From Methyloprofundus sp. (GTDB lineage Bacteria > Pseudomonadota > Gammaproteobacteria > Methylococcales > Methylomonadaceae): a stretch of DNA of 13,351 nt. A program made the translations under genes and the position numbers. How positions within the stretch are numbered: the stretch's first letter is position 1; the number at the start of each line of letters is the position of its first letter. The notes under the pieces were generated by a model. It searched no databases and had not been told where the DNA came from. It worked only from the letters and a program-made list of their open reading frames with translations. Below, piece after piece: positions 1 to 6,077 of this stretch. Where the stretch lies: assembly GCA_030636485.1 (NCBI GenBank), contig DAOVWV010000017.1:1-13351 (forward strand), given 5' to 3'.

Positions 1-584
1 AGATATTGCTGACGATAATTAGCCACTATTGTACCGTATTGCTGTAATTCATGGTTCCAAACATTTAGCTCTTTAGTACGGCGGATCTTTAATAAGGCAT
101 TCCGTTGACTCAGTGCTTTTTTAAACAATCGCCACTGGTTTAAGAAGTCAGTATGTTGATTAAAAACACCCCAATCCATAAACTCTCTACGCAACTGAGG
201 CCCGGCATCTAATAATTGATAACTCTTGGGGTGTATCAGTTGTAAGGGGAGCGCATAAGCCAGTTCAGAACGGGAATGCCGGGTTTCTTCATCAATACGG
301 ATCTGTAATTGTTTACCATCATGCTGAATGCCCAGTGTCGAAACATGCCCCGTCGTAAAGAGAACTTTGCCAGAGACAATTAAATTATCCTGTGCAAAGT
401 GAATAACATTCTTAACCGTGGTAGAGCGAAATGAACTGGCTCTACCCAGTAAATGTATCGCTTCTAAAAGTGAGCTTTTACCACTGGCATTGTTACCATA
501 AATTAAATTTATTTTTGGGGCTGGATAAAAAGAAACCTGTTTAAGATTACGCACATGATAAATATCCAGCTTTTGGAGGCTCAT
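1..584 (-). CDS. recF: RecF, DNA replication/repair ATPase (N-terminal part, runs off left edge)
   Basis: RecF is a cytoplasmic SMC-like ATPase that works with RecO and RecR to load RecA at gapped DNA and stalled forks. The minus strand is open from an ATG at 582-584 to base 1, giving about 194 residues of a family usually near 360, so the C-terminal half with the signature and Walker B motifs lies outside the window. The N-terminus reads MSLQKLDIYHVRNLKQ and is followed by a Walker A loop, GNNASGKSS, near residues 30-38, as expected for RecF. A GGAG Shine-Dalgarno is not evident on the minus strand, but the start is only 6 bp past the dnaN stop, so translational coupling is likely. The dnaN-recF order is the classic origin-proximal arrangement, and gyrB would often follow. 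The truncation is only the window edge; the reading frame is intact. Confidence 0.95.
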   Translation of the reverse strand, partial: MSLQKLDIYHVRNLKQVSFYPAPKINLIYGNNASGKSSLLEAIHLLGRASSFRSTTVKNVIHFAQDNLIVSGKVLFTTGHVSTLGIQHDGKQLQIRIDEETRHSRSELAYALPLQLIHPKSYQLLDAGPQLRREFMDWGVFNQHTDFLNQWRLFKKALSQRNALLKIRRTKELNVWNHELQQYGTIVANYRQQY

Positions 585-590
585 AGTGCC

Positions 591-1691
591 TTATAAACGC
601 ATCGGCATGACAATGAATTTATATTTCTGCTCACTAGGCTCTTCAATAAAACAGCAACTGGAATTTTCGGCTATGGTCAGTACTGCTAGTTCAGAGTCCA
701 GATTAGAAATAGCATCCAGTACATACTGTGAATTAAAGGCAATAGAAAGCGGCTCTCCCTGATACTCTATGGCTACATTTTCATCTGCTTCTTCATGTTC
801 AGGATTATTGGTACTGATTTGTAGGTTATCCCCTTCAATAACAAACTCGATTCCTTTAAATTTTTCATTTGATAGAATGGAAACCCGGGTTAAAGCATCT
901 TTTAACAGCTGTTTTTGTACATGAATCGGACTATGAAAATTTTGTTCAAAAACTTTATTAAAATCCGGGTACTTTGAATCTACCAGTTTGGCAGAAAAAA
1001 TTAAACTATCAATCAGTACACGAATATTACTACGTGAAAATTCAATCTGTACTTCAAGTTCATCGTCGTCGAGTAAACGCACTAATTCCGAGACACCTTT
1101 ACGCGGAATAATGATACGCAACTCCATCCCTGTTTCCTGTTCGATTTTATCTTCATAAATCGAAAGCCTATGCCCATCCGAAGCGACCAGTTTAAGTTGC
1201 TGGTTAAATATACTTAACATCATACCATTCAGGTAATAACGTATATCCTGATTCGCCATACAAAACAGGGTTTTTTCCAGTGCTTTTTTAAACTGACCCG
1301 CCTGCATTGTAAATTGGCACTCCATCGCACTCATTTCAAAGTTTGGATAATCATCTGCATTAAGGGTGCTCACTGAAAAACGACTACGTCCTGAGTGTAT
1401 TTTGATTTTATTATTCTGTAATTCAAATTTAATATCTGCAGCACTTGGTAATAAACGACAAATATCCAGAAGTTTTCTTGCCGGAATGGTGACACTTCCT
1501 TCTACTTCATTATCCAATGCAACTTTAGCAACAATTTGTACTTCTAGATCAGTACCGGTCAATATCAGTTGGTCTTTAGTTAAGTTAAATAGCACATTAG
1601 CTAAAATAGGCATGGTTTGCCTTTTTTCGATAACATTAACAATTTGCTGTAGAGGCGTTAACAATAGCTCTCTATTGATTATAAATTTCAT
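591..1691 (-). CDS. dnaN: DNA polymerase III sliding clamp, beta subunit
   Basis: DnaN forms the ring-shaped dimer that encircles DNA and tethers DNA polymerase III and other clamp-binding enzymes. The product is 366 residues, the same length as the E. coli protein. It begins MKFIINRELLLTPLQQI and ends in the characteristic IVMPMRL tail, which contributes to the peptide-binding cleft of domain III. Three repeated clamp domains of about 120 residues fit the length. The ATG at 1689-1691 gives the family-typical N-terminus; no strong ribosome binding site precedes it. recF follows after 6 bp, so the two are probably co-transcribed. The oddity is upstream: dnaA is absent, and the start codon is adjacent to a diverged copy of an origin repeat, so its promoter must lie inside DnaA-box-containing DNA. 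Confidence 0.97.
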   Translation of the reverse strand: MKFIINRELLLTPLQQIVNVIEKRQTMPILANVLFNLTKDQLILTGTDLEVQIVAKVALDNEVEGSVTIPARKLLDICRLLPSAADIKFELQNNKIKIHSGRSRFSVSTLNADDYPNFEMSAMECQFTMQAGQFKKALEKTLFCMANQDIRYYLNGMMLSIFNQQLKLVASDGHRLSIYEDKIEQETGMELRIIIPRKGVSELVRLLDDDELEVQIEFSRSNIRVLIDSLIFSAKLVDSKYPDFNKVFEQNFHSPIHVQKQLLKDALTRVSILSNEKFKGIEFVIEGDNLQISTNNPEHEEADENVAIEYQGEPLSIAFNSQYVLDAISNLDSELAVLTIAENSSCCFIEEPSEQKYKFIVMPMRL

Positions 1692-1693
1692 AA

Positions 1694-2243
1694 AAGAATA
1701 TATTATTTTATTATTACTATTAAGTAAGCTTAAAACTGTTGAAAAGTCTTTTTTTAATCATTAAATCAGTATTTTACCCTGTTTTTAACTTTGTGGCTAA
1801 GATTGGGGAGGCTTGTTGCTAAACTGTGTTCCATTAGAGGCTTTTAATTGTAATACAGATTGTGCACAGCTTGTTCAGAAATAACAACACAGCTTTATCC
1901 ACAGCCTGTGGATAGATTAACAAGACGTTTTTCTGGGTTTTGTAAGAGGCGTGTAAAACATAGACTTAGCTTTGTTTTATAAAGCTTTTCGGGGGAAACT
2001 ATCGTGTTATAAGTGCTGATAGCCACTACTTATAGGTTTCGTACGCAGACAAATAGTCAGCTGCAACTGTTTAAGGAGCAAAAGTAAGCTGCTTACATAA
2101 AGTTTCAGTAACATCGCTATCGACAAACCACAGCTACTAGAAACCCGCAGTCGTGACCGCGTGAAGTCTATATATTGAGTGAGCAGAACAATTTTCTGGG
2201 TACATATGATAACAATACTCAGATATATTGTTTATTGTATGAG
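1694..2243. other. Non-coding origin-like region upstream of dnaN (diverged copy D of the origin repeat)
   Basis: No convincing gene lies between dnaN and base 2291. The first ~220 bp align in order with the repeat at 3767-3984. Shared stretches are AAGAATAT, the TTATTACTATTA tract, AAGTC followed by a T/A-rich run and AATCAGT, CCCTGTT, ATAACAACAC, and finally the DnaA box TTATCCACAGCC. A second block at about 2093-2125 (TTAC.TAA...TTTCAGT..CAT..CTAT.G.CA) resembles 4292-4325, so the relationship may span the whole region. Similarity is much lower than between copies A and B, with several indels. With its inverted DnaA boxes it is best read as one arm of the replication origin and probably the dnaN promoter region. 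The alignment was done by eye. Confidence 0.6.
1895..1915. promoter_or_regulatory. Inverted pair of DnaA boxes
   Basis: TTATCCACA at 1895-1903 is a perfect consensus DnaA box on the plus strand. TGTGGATAG at 1907-1915 is a one-mismatch box in the opposite orientation. Together they make a perfect 9-bp palindrome around a single C at 1905 (TATCCACAG c CTGTGGATA). The box position corresponds to the plus-strand boxes of the repeats at 3975 and 4601. Close inverted boxes can bind DnaA cooperatively, and here could serve both initiation and control of dnaN-recF transcription. Confidence 0.75.
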
Positions 2244-2275
2244 AATGGGTAGCCATATCGCGCTACCCATTTTTC
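2244..2275 (+). terminator. Rho-independent terminator-like hairpin reading on the plus strand
   Basis: AATGGGTAGC (2244-2253) pairs perfectly with GCTACCCATT (2262-2271) around an 8-base loop, and T residues run to 2274. The T-tract orientation is right for plus-strand transcripts, yet no plus-strand gene is seen between dnaN and this point. Read on the minus strand, where it lies just after the 2291-3712 gene, the hairpin is followed by TCTCATAC, with no U-tract. It may serve that gene weakly, or end an unannotated plus-strand RNA from the origin region. Confidence 0.5.
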
Positions 2276-2290
2276 CTGCGTACAGCTAAG

Positions 2291-3712
2291 TTATCTATCT
2301 ACAAAACCCAGTAATTTTTTATCCATAATCATTTCAACAATGGAATCAGGTACTTTATTTTCCCAATCGCCACGTCCTTTTTTAATATCAGCCAGCACTT
2401 CAGCCGGGTTGATATGTAATACACTTTCATCCACATTTTCCAAACCCACTAAAGAACCATTTTCAAGCAAATGTTTATATAGATACTGCAATTTTTTTGG
2501 CACTTTAAAATTATAAACAGTCACCAGTTCGTCCTGATCCGGGTACTTAAAGGGGTAAATATATAAATGGGTGTTGTCAGGGAATAGTTTAGCAAAGGCT
2601 TCCAAGATTCCTCCTTCTAAGCCCTTATAATATTCTTCAGTAAAAATAAGATCTAAATTGGAAATACCTAAAATCATACCTATCTGTAATTTTGTATAAC
2701 GACGGAAATAGGCACGTAAACGGAAATAACGTAAATAGTTTGAAATCATCACCGTATATCCCTGGGTATTGAGCATATCGACTCGGGCCAGAAAATCCGC
2801 ATCATTAATTTCATCCCCGACTGTCAGGCTGGCCATGGTAATCTCTGCCAAAACAACGGTTTTATCAGGGTTAATATTTTCCATTTCATTAAAGTGCTGT
2901 TGACCACACTTGGTCATATCAATCTGCACTTTGGTTAGAGGAGTGAAAGTTCCACGTGTGACCAAAATATTCTTTTTATATAATAATTCGCTCGGTACCT
3001 GCACTTCCCCGCTTGGGCTAAACATAATGGCATGAGTCAGGTTTTGATGAACCAGGTGCAGGTTCATTAATCTGTTTTCAGTTTCTTCAAAATAAGGCCC
3101 TGAAAAATCGATCATATCAATTTCAATCCGGCACTCTTCTATATCATCAATCAATGACTCGATGATTTTTTTAGGTTGGGTAAAATAGTTAAAAGCTGCA
3201 TGAATTAAATTAACCCCAAGAATACCCAAAGCCTCTTGTTGTGCACCACCATCATTATCTAACATACGCACATGCAAAATAATATTACTCGGTGCGGCAC
3301 CAGGATAAAGCTGCACACGCAGACCGATCCAGCCATGACATTCATTTTTTTGCAAATAGCTTTTCGCAGTAACCGTTGCAGCATAAGAAAAGAAGGTTGT
3401 ATTTTTAGGTCGTGTTGCAGTGAGAAGTTCTGTGACTGCCGTATACTCTTTATCCAGCATTTTGACTAATCGACTACGGCTCACATAGCGTTTGGTTTCT
3501 TCTGCGCCATAAATATCATCACTTACCTGCATATCATAAGCAGACATAGTTTTTGCGATTGTGCCAGCCGCTCCACCGGCACGGAAAAAATTTCTGGCAA
3601 CTTCCTGTCCTGCCCCAATTTCAACAATGGTTCCATATCTACAATTATCAAGATTTACTTCAAGTGCTTTATGGAGTGTATTGTGTGTTTTTTCGCGTTC
3701 GGTCATATACAT
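2291..3712 (-). CDS. Conserved protein of unknown function, 473 aa, located at the origin
   Basis: This is a complete 473-codon gene with good coding character and no frameshift. I recognise the family by its N-terminal signature, EIGAGQEVARNFF then AGGAAGTIAKTMSAYDM (about residues 31-61), followed by YVSRSRLVKMLDKEY (76-90). I recall homologues in several bacterial phyla under inconsistent names such as TonB-dependent receptor or nicotinate-nucleotide adenylyltransferase. Neither fits: there is no signal peptide, no beta-barrel pattern and no nucleotidyltransferase HxGH motif visible. It looks like a soluble cytoplasmic protein. The start is uncertain between ATG 3710-3712 and an in-frame ATG at 3704-3706; neither has a clear ribosome binding site. 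It sits between two blocks of DnaA boxes where dnaA would be expected, but shows no AAA+ or DNA-binding motif, so it is not a DnaA. A role in replication is unproven. Confidence 0.85.
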   Translation of the reverse strand: MYMTEREKTHNTLHKALEVNLDNCRYGTIVEIGAGQEVARNFFRAGGAAGTIAKTMSAYDMQVSDDIYGAEETKRYVSRSRLVKMLDKEYTAVTELLTATRPKNTTFFSYAATVTAKSYLQKNECHGWIGLRVQLYPGAAPSNIILHVRMLDNDGGAQQEALGILGVNLIHAAFNYFTQPKKIIESLIDDIEECRIEIDMIDFSGPYFEETENRLMNLHLVHQNLTHAIMFSPSGEVQVPSELLYKKNILVTRGTFTPLTKVQIDMTKCGQQHFNEMENINPDKTVVLAEITMASLTVGDEINDADFLARVDMLNTQGYTVMISNYLRYFRLRAYFRRYTKLQIGMILGISNLDLIFTEEYYKGLEGGILEAFAKLFPDNTHLYIYPFKYPDQDELVTVYNFKVPKKLQYLYKHLLENGSLVGLENVDESVLHINPAEVLADIKKGRGDWENKVPDSIVEMIMDKKLLGFVDR

Positions 3713-3816
3713 AGAGTGGGTAGCTATTAAGATAGACTACATAGGATAGCATCGTTAATAATAATTAAGAATATCTTTATATAAAACCTATTATTACTAT
3801 TAGTAAAGTAATATCC

Positions 3817-3825
3817 TGTGGATAA
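3817..3825 (-). promoter_or_regulatory. DnaA box (perfect), module L copy A
   Basis: TGTGGATAA on the plus strand is TTATCCACA on the minus strand. It lies 14 bp to the right of the trinucleotide tract and is identical in copy B. Confidence 0.8.
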
Positions 3826-3955
3826 GTCATTTTTAAAAATAAAAATCAGTTACTTAAGCTGTTATTAACCCTGTTAGAAAGTTTAGATGATGCTGTTGTC
3901 ATCATGTCACTAAAAAACACTTTCTGTATTGCGTACAGAATAACAACACCTTAGT

Positions 3956-4041
3956 AAATAGTTAGTTAACAGAGTTATCCACAGCCCCTCTATGGGCTGA
4001 TAGAGTAGTTTTGTGATATGAGATATCAAAACCTTTAATAA
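3956..4041. repeat. Origin module R, first copy (86 bp)
   Basis: Aligns gap-free to 4163-4248 at an offset of 207 bp with about 8 differences (about 91%). It overlaps the end of module L by 29 bp. In order it holds a DnaA box, a hairpin CAGCCC/GGGCTG (3982-3999) that starts inside the box, an inverted repeat TGATAT/ATATCA (4014-4028), and an IHF-like sequence TATCAAAACCTTT (4024-4036, one mismatch to WATCAANNNNTTR). The hairpin stem is conserved between the copies while its loop changed (CTCTAT versus CTCGAC). Confidence 0.9.
3975..3983 (+). promoter_or_regulatory. DnaA box (perfect), junction of modules L and R
   Basis: TTATCCACA, perfect consensus. Its last two bases form the start of the CAGCCC/GGGCTG hairpin, so DnaA binding and hairpin extrusion would compete for the same DNA. 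Confidence 0.8.
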
Positions 4042-4120
4042 AAAATAAACGAAATATATAGCACCCGGTTACGTTTGCGGATTTTAGCTACCAACTTAGC
4101 AGGGGACAAATAACACGTAA

Positions 4121-4151
4121 TCTCGTTTCAATGCTTCGCGTAGGAACGAGA
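4121..4151. repeat. Short palindromic (REP-like) hairpin inside the origin region
   Basis: TCTCGTT (4121-4127) pairs with AACGAGA (4145-4151) around a GC-richer loop containing TTCGCG. It resembles the CTCGTTCC...GGAACGAG palindromes scattered in many gammaproteobacterial genomes. It sits between the two copies of module R and has no counterpart in the other repeats, so it looks like a later insertion. Confidence 0.45.
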
Positions 4152-4162
4152 AACATCTTAGA

Positions 4163-4248
4163 AAATAGTTAGTTAATAGACTTATCCACAGCCCCTCGAC
4201 GGGCTGATAGAACAGTTTTGTGATATGAAATATCAAAACCTTTGATAA
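4163..4248. repeat. Origin module R, second copy (86 bp)
   Basis: Second copy of 3956-4041. It keeps the DnaA box (4182-4190), the CAGCCC/GGGCTG hairpin (4189-4206, loop CTCGAC), the TGATAT/ATATCA inverted repeat (4221-4235) and the IHF-like site (4231-4243). Downstream, GAAATATATTACAC followed by GTTACGT near 4275-4298 recalls GAAATATATAGCAC and GTTACGT near 4051-4074. The homology may therefore continue past a short insertion. Confidence 0.9.
4182..4190 (+). promoter_or_regulatory. DnaA box (perfect), module R second copy
   Basis: TTATCCACA, perfect consensus, followed by the conserved GCCC hairpin as at 3975. Confidence 0.8.
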
Positions 4249-4442
4249 GGAGTGAAGTAAATAAGCGGAGGGAGGAAATATATTACACGTAGTTACGTAA
4301 CTATTTCAGTCATATTGCTATTGGCAGGTGTGAATACAAAAAGGCTTTGTGCCGTGAAAGGCAGAGAATTGAAGGGATATTTATAATAATATAGAAATAT
4401 CTTTATATAAAACCTATTATTACTATTAGCAAAGCGACATCC

Positions 4443-4451
4443 TGTGGATAA
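4443..4451 (-). promoter_or_regulatory. DnaA box (perfect), module L copy B
   Basis: TGTGGATAA on the plus strand. It is the counterpart of the box at 3817, at exactly the same offset within the module. Confidence 0.8.
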
Positions 4452-4600
4452 GTCATTTTTAAAAATAAAAATCAGTTACTTAAGCTGTTATTAATCCTGT
4501 TAGAAAGTTTAGATGATGTTGTTGTCATCCTGTTACTAAAAAACACTTTCTGTATTGCGTACAGCATAACAACAGCTTAATAAATAGCTAGTTAACAGAG

Positions 4601-4609
4601 TTATCCACA
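4601..4609 (+). promoter_or_regulatory. DnaA box (perfect), module L copy B
   Basis: TTATCCACA, counterpart of the box at 3975. It is the last perfect box before the convergent gene end at 4678. Confidence 0.8.
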
Positions 4610-4677
4610 GGAAGGTGGTAGGAACTAGGAGGGGTAACTACCTTTGAGTCGTTATTATTTATTGTGGATTATTCAAA

Positions 4678-5793
4678 CTATTCTATAAATGAAATTGCTT
4701 TATGCAGTTCTTCCGGAGAATTATAAAAATGTGCTGAAAATCGAATGCCTCCGCCGCGCATGGCACAGACAACATGATTTTTTTGGAGAAGTGCATATAA
4801 GGCCTGATTCGTCATTTGAGTATGCTTAAAGAGTACAATGCCTGATTGAAATTTTGATTTCTCTGCTGTTAAAAGTTGCAAGTCCGGGTGTGATTTTATG
4901 CTTTTCATTAAGTCTGTGGCATTGGCTAAGACTTGTTTTTCTATGTTTTTCATACCGATCTCAAGTAATAAAGATAAGCTGGCTGAAAAGGCATGAATAC
5001 CTAGCATATTAGGGCTACCACACTCAAAGCGTTGCGCTGTAGGGTGAATCTCCCAGGGTTTATTTTCATAATTATGGATGTTTTTCATCATATGCCAACC
5101 ATATTGAGTCAGCTTGAGTTTTTCCCGTGCTGCTGGACTGGTATAAAAAACACCCAAGCCTTCAGGGCCAAACATCCATTTATGACCATCTGCCATGACA
5201 AAATCAGCCTGACACTTTTGTACATCAAATTGTATGGCACCTAAACTTTGAATGGCATCAATACAAAATAAAATTTTATGTTGTTTACAAAATTGGCCTA
5301 TTTTTTCTATATCCAGGCGTAAGCCACTGGCAAACTGGATAGAACTGATAGTGAGTAGGCGGGTATGTTCATTGACCAATGCAAACAGCGCATCTTCGGG
5401 TGTATCCGCACTCATTAAATCTGCTTCACGAAATTCAACACCTTGTTCTGCTAATGATTGCCAGACAATACGGTTAGATGGAAACTCTTCATTGCTGGAA
5501 ACAATATTATCGCCTGGTTGCCAATCCAATCCATAAGCGACAAATGATAATGCTTCCGAGGTATTTTTTACCAGGGCAATATCAGTCACACTAGGCGCAT
5601 TTAACAGGGTTTGTAACTGTACACGTAATTCAGTTTCTTTTTTAAGCCAGTCTAAATAAAATGAAGACCCGAACTGGGTGTTTTGTTGGGCAAATTGACT
5701 AACTGCCAGGCTAGTCCGTTTTGGCCAAGGGGCTACAGCTGCATGATTAAGGTAAATTAGTTCCGCTGATAATGGAAATTCTGGATGTCTCAT
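4678..5793 (-). CDS. Class-V aminotransferase-fold PLP enzyme (desulfurase/epimerase-like)
   Basis: A 371-residue fold-type I PLP enzyme of the aminotransferase class V (SufS/CsdA/isopenicillin-N-epimerase-like) superfamily, cytoplasmic. The cofactor-binding parts are visible: NTSEALS (77-83) for the phosphate, CIDAIQSLGA (177-186) with the pyridine-binding Asp179, and DGHKWMFGPEG (202-212) with Schiff-base Lys205. The C-terminal substrate-carboxylate region is RGGGIRFSAHFYN (346-358). The loop that carries the catalytic cysteine in SufS and CsdA (RxGHHCA-type) is not recognisable; the only nearby cysteine is Cys343 in VVCAMRGGG. Cysteine desulfurase activity is therefore doubtful and an aminotransferase, lyase or epimerase role is more likely; the substrate is unknown. 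The ATG at 5791-5793 gives a normal N-terminus (LIYLNHAAVAPWP). No suf or isc genes are adjacent. It diverges from lipA and ends 67 bp from the origin repeats. Confidence 0.88.
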   Translation of the reverse strand: MRHPEFPLSAELIYLNHAAVAPWPKRTSLAVSQFAQQNTQFGSSFYLDWLKKETELRVQLQTLLNAPSVTDIALVKNTSEALSFVAYGLDWQPGDNIVSSNEEFPSNRIVWQSLAEQGVEFREADLMSADTPEDALFALVNEHTRLLTISSIQFASGLRLDIEKIGQFCKQHKILFCIDAIQSLGAIQFDVQKCQADFVMADGHKWMFGPEGLGVFYTSPAAREKLKLTQYGWHMMKNIHNYENKPWEIHPTAQRFECGSPNMLGIHAFSASLSLLLEIGMKNIEKQVLANATDLMKSIKSHPDLQLLTAEKSKFQSGIVLFKHTQMTNQALYALLQKNHVVCAMRGGGIRFSAHFYNSPEELHKAISFIE

Positions 5794-5948
5794 GGCTAAG
5801 TTGTATCATTATGAATGCAAGATACTCTATCATACCGAAACTCAGGTATGAGTTTGATTGTATTTCATTTATAGGGGGCGAAGAGGAAATAATCAGGAAC
5901 GGGAATTGAATAATGCCCAAGTCACCCAGAATATTTATGCAAAGCTAG

Positions 5949-5957
5949 TGATATAAT
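5949..5957 (+). promoter_or_regulatory. Extended -10 promoter, probably for lipA
   Basis: TGATATAAT is a perfect TGn plus TATAAT extended -10 element. No good -35 hexamer lies 16-18 bp upstream, which extended -10 promoters tolerate. It would start transcription near 5964 and leave a leader of about 110 bases before lipA. The rest of the 284-bp gap between 5793 and 6078 shows nothing else I can support. Confidence 0.5.
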
Positions 5958-6077
5958 ATTCCAATGCTACATTTTGAAGCGTAGGCGGTTTAAGCAGTGA
6001 TTTTTGTTTGTCACCATGATTGCATGAAGTATTTCAGCTTTTTCCTTGAGTAGCCCCCTAATAGCCAATTATTATTT

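Larger units (their letters stand above)
3770..3984. repeat. Origin module L, copy A (215 bp direct repeat)
   Basis: This aligns without gaps to 4396-4610 at a constant offset of 626 bp. I count about 12 differences in 215 bases (about 94% identity), with the changes mostly outside the DnaA boxes. It contains a trinucleotide tract (3788-3802), a minus DnaA box (3817-3825), an A/T run, a hairpin TTCTGTA/TACAGAA (3922-3940), ATAACAACA, and a plus DnaA box (3975-3983). The equal length and intact boxes point to a fairly recent duplication or continuing homogenisation. Confidence 0.95.
3770..4610. other. oriC: Probable chromosomal replication origin (repeat-rich, DnaA-box-rich, no gene)
   Basis: The 965-bp gap between the genes ending at 3713 and 4677 has no credible ORF on either strand. 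It holds five perfect DnaA boxes (three plus, two minus), AT-rich stretches, two 215-bp copies of one module and two 86-bp copies of another, all close to dnaN-recF. Layout: module L plus R at 3770-4041 (copy A), a hairpin at 4121-4151, a second R at 4163-4248 (copy C), a spacer, and a second L at 4396-4610 (copy B). Each L starts with a trinucleotide tract and an AT-rich segment flanked by an outward pair of DnaA boxes, as expected for an unwinding region. Confirmation would need a whole-genome GC-skew minimum or a marker-frequency maximum here. Confidence 0.8.
4396..4610. repeat. Origin module L, copy B (215 bp direct repeat)
   Basis: Second copy of the 3770-3984 module, in the same orientation. 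Differences cluster near 4430-4438 and near 4525-4585, while the trinucleotide tract (4414-4428) and both DnaA boxes (4443-4451 and 4601-4609) are unchanged. In this copy the final plus box is followed by GGAAGG instead of the GCCC hairpin found after the boxes at 3975 and 4182. A weak one-mismatch box, TGTGGATTA, lies beyond it at 4663-4671. Confidence 0.95.

Noticed and set aside
1366..1764. Plus-strand ORF of 132 codons opposite dnaN
   Set aside because: It lies largely antisense to an unambiguous dnaN, has no ribosome binding site and no recognisable motif.
1916..2243. tmRNA, RNase P RNA, SRP RNA or tRNA in the dnaN-upstream gap
   Set aside because: None of their conserved sequence signatures could be found (no T-loop GGTTCGAATC, no GAGGAAAGTCC, no SRP tetraloop motif).
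3924..3938. CTGTATTGCGTACAG palindrome in the origin module as a LexA (SOS) box
   Set aside because: The spacing between CTGT and ACAG is 7 bases, not the 8 of the consensus, and the middle is not AT-rich. It is kept only as a hairpin of the repeat.
4024..4036. IHF sites in both copies of module R as firm features
   Set aside because: There is one mismatch to a degenerate consensus in AT-rich DNA. Noted within the repeat entries but too weak to list alone.
3956..4610. CRISPR array or plasmid-type iterons
   Set aside because: The repeats are long (86 and 215 bp), few and unevenly spaced. They carry DnaA boxes rather than short regular units, and no cas or rep gene is near.
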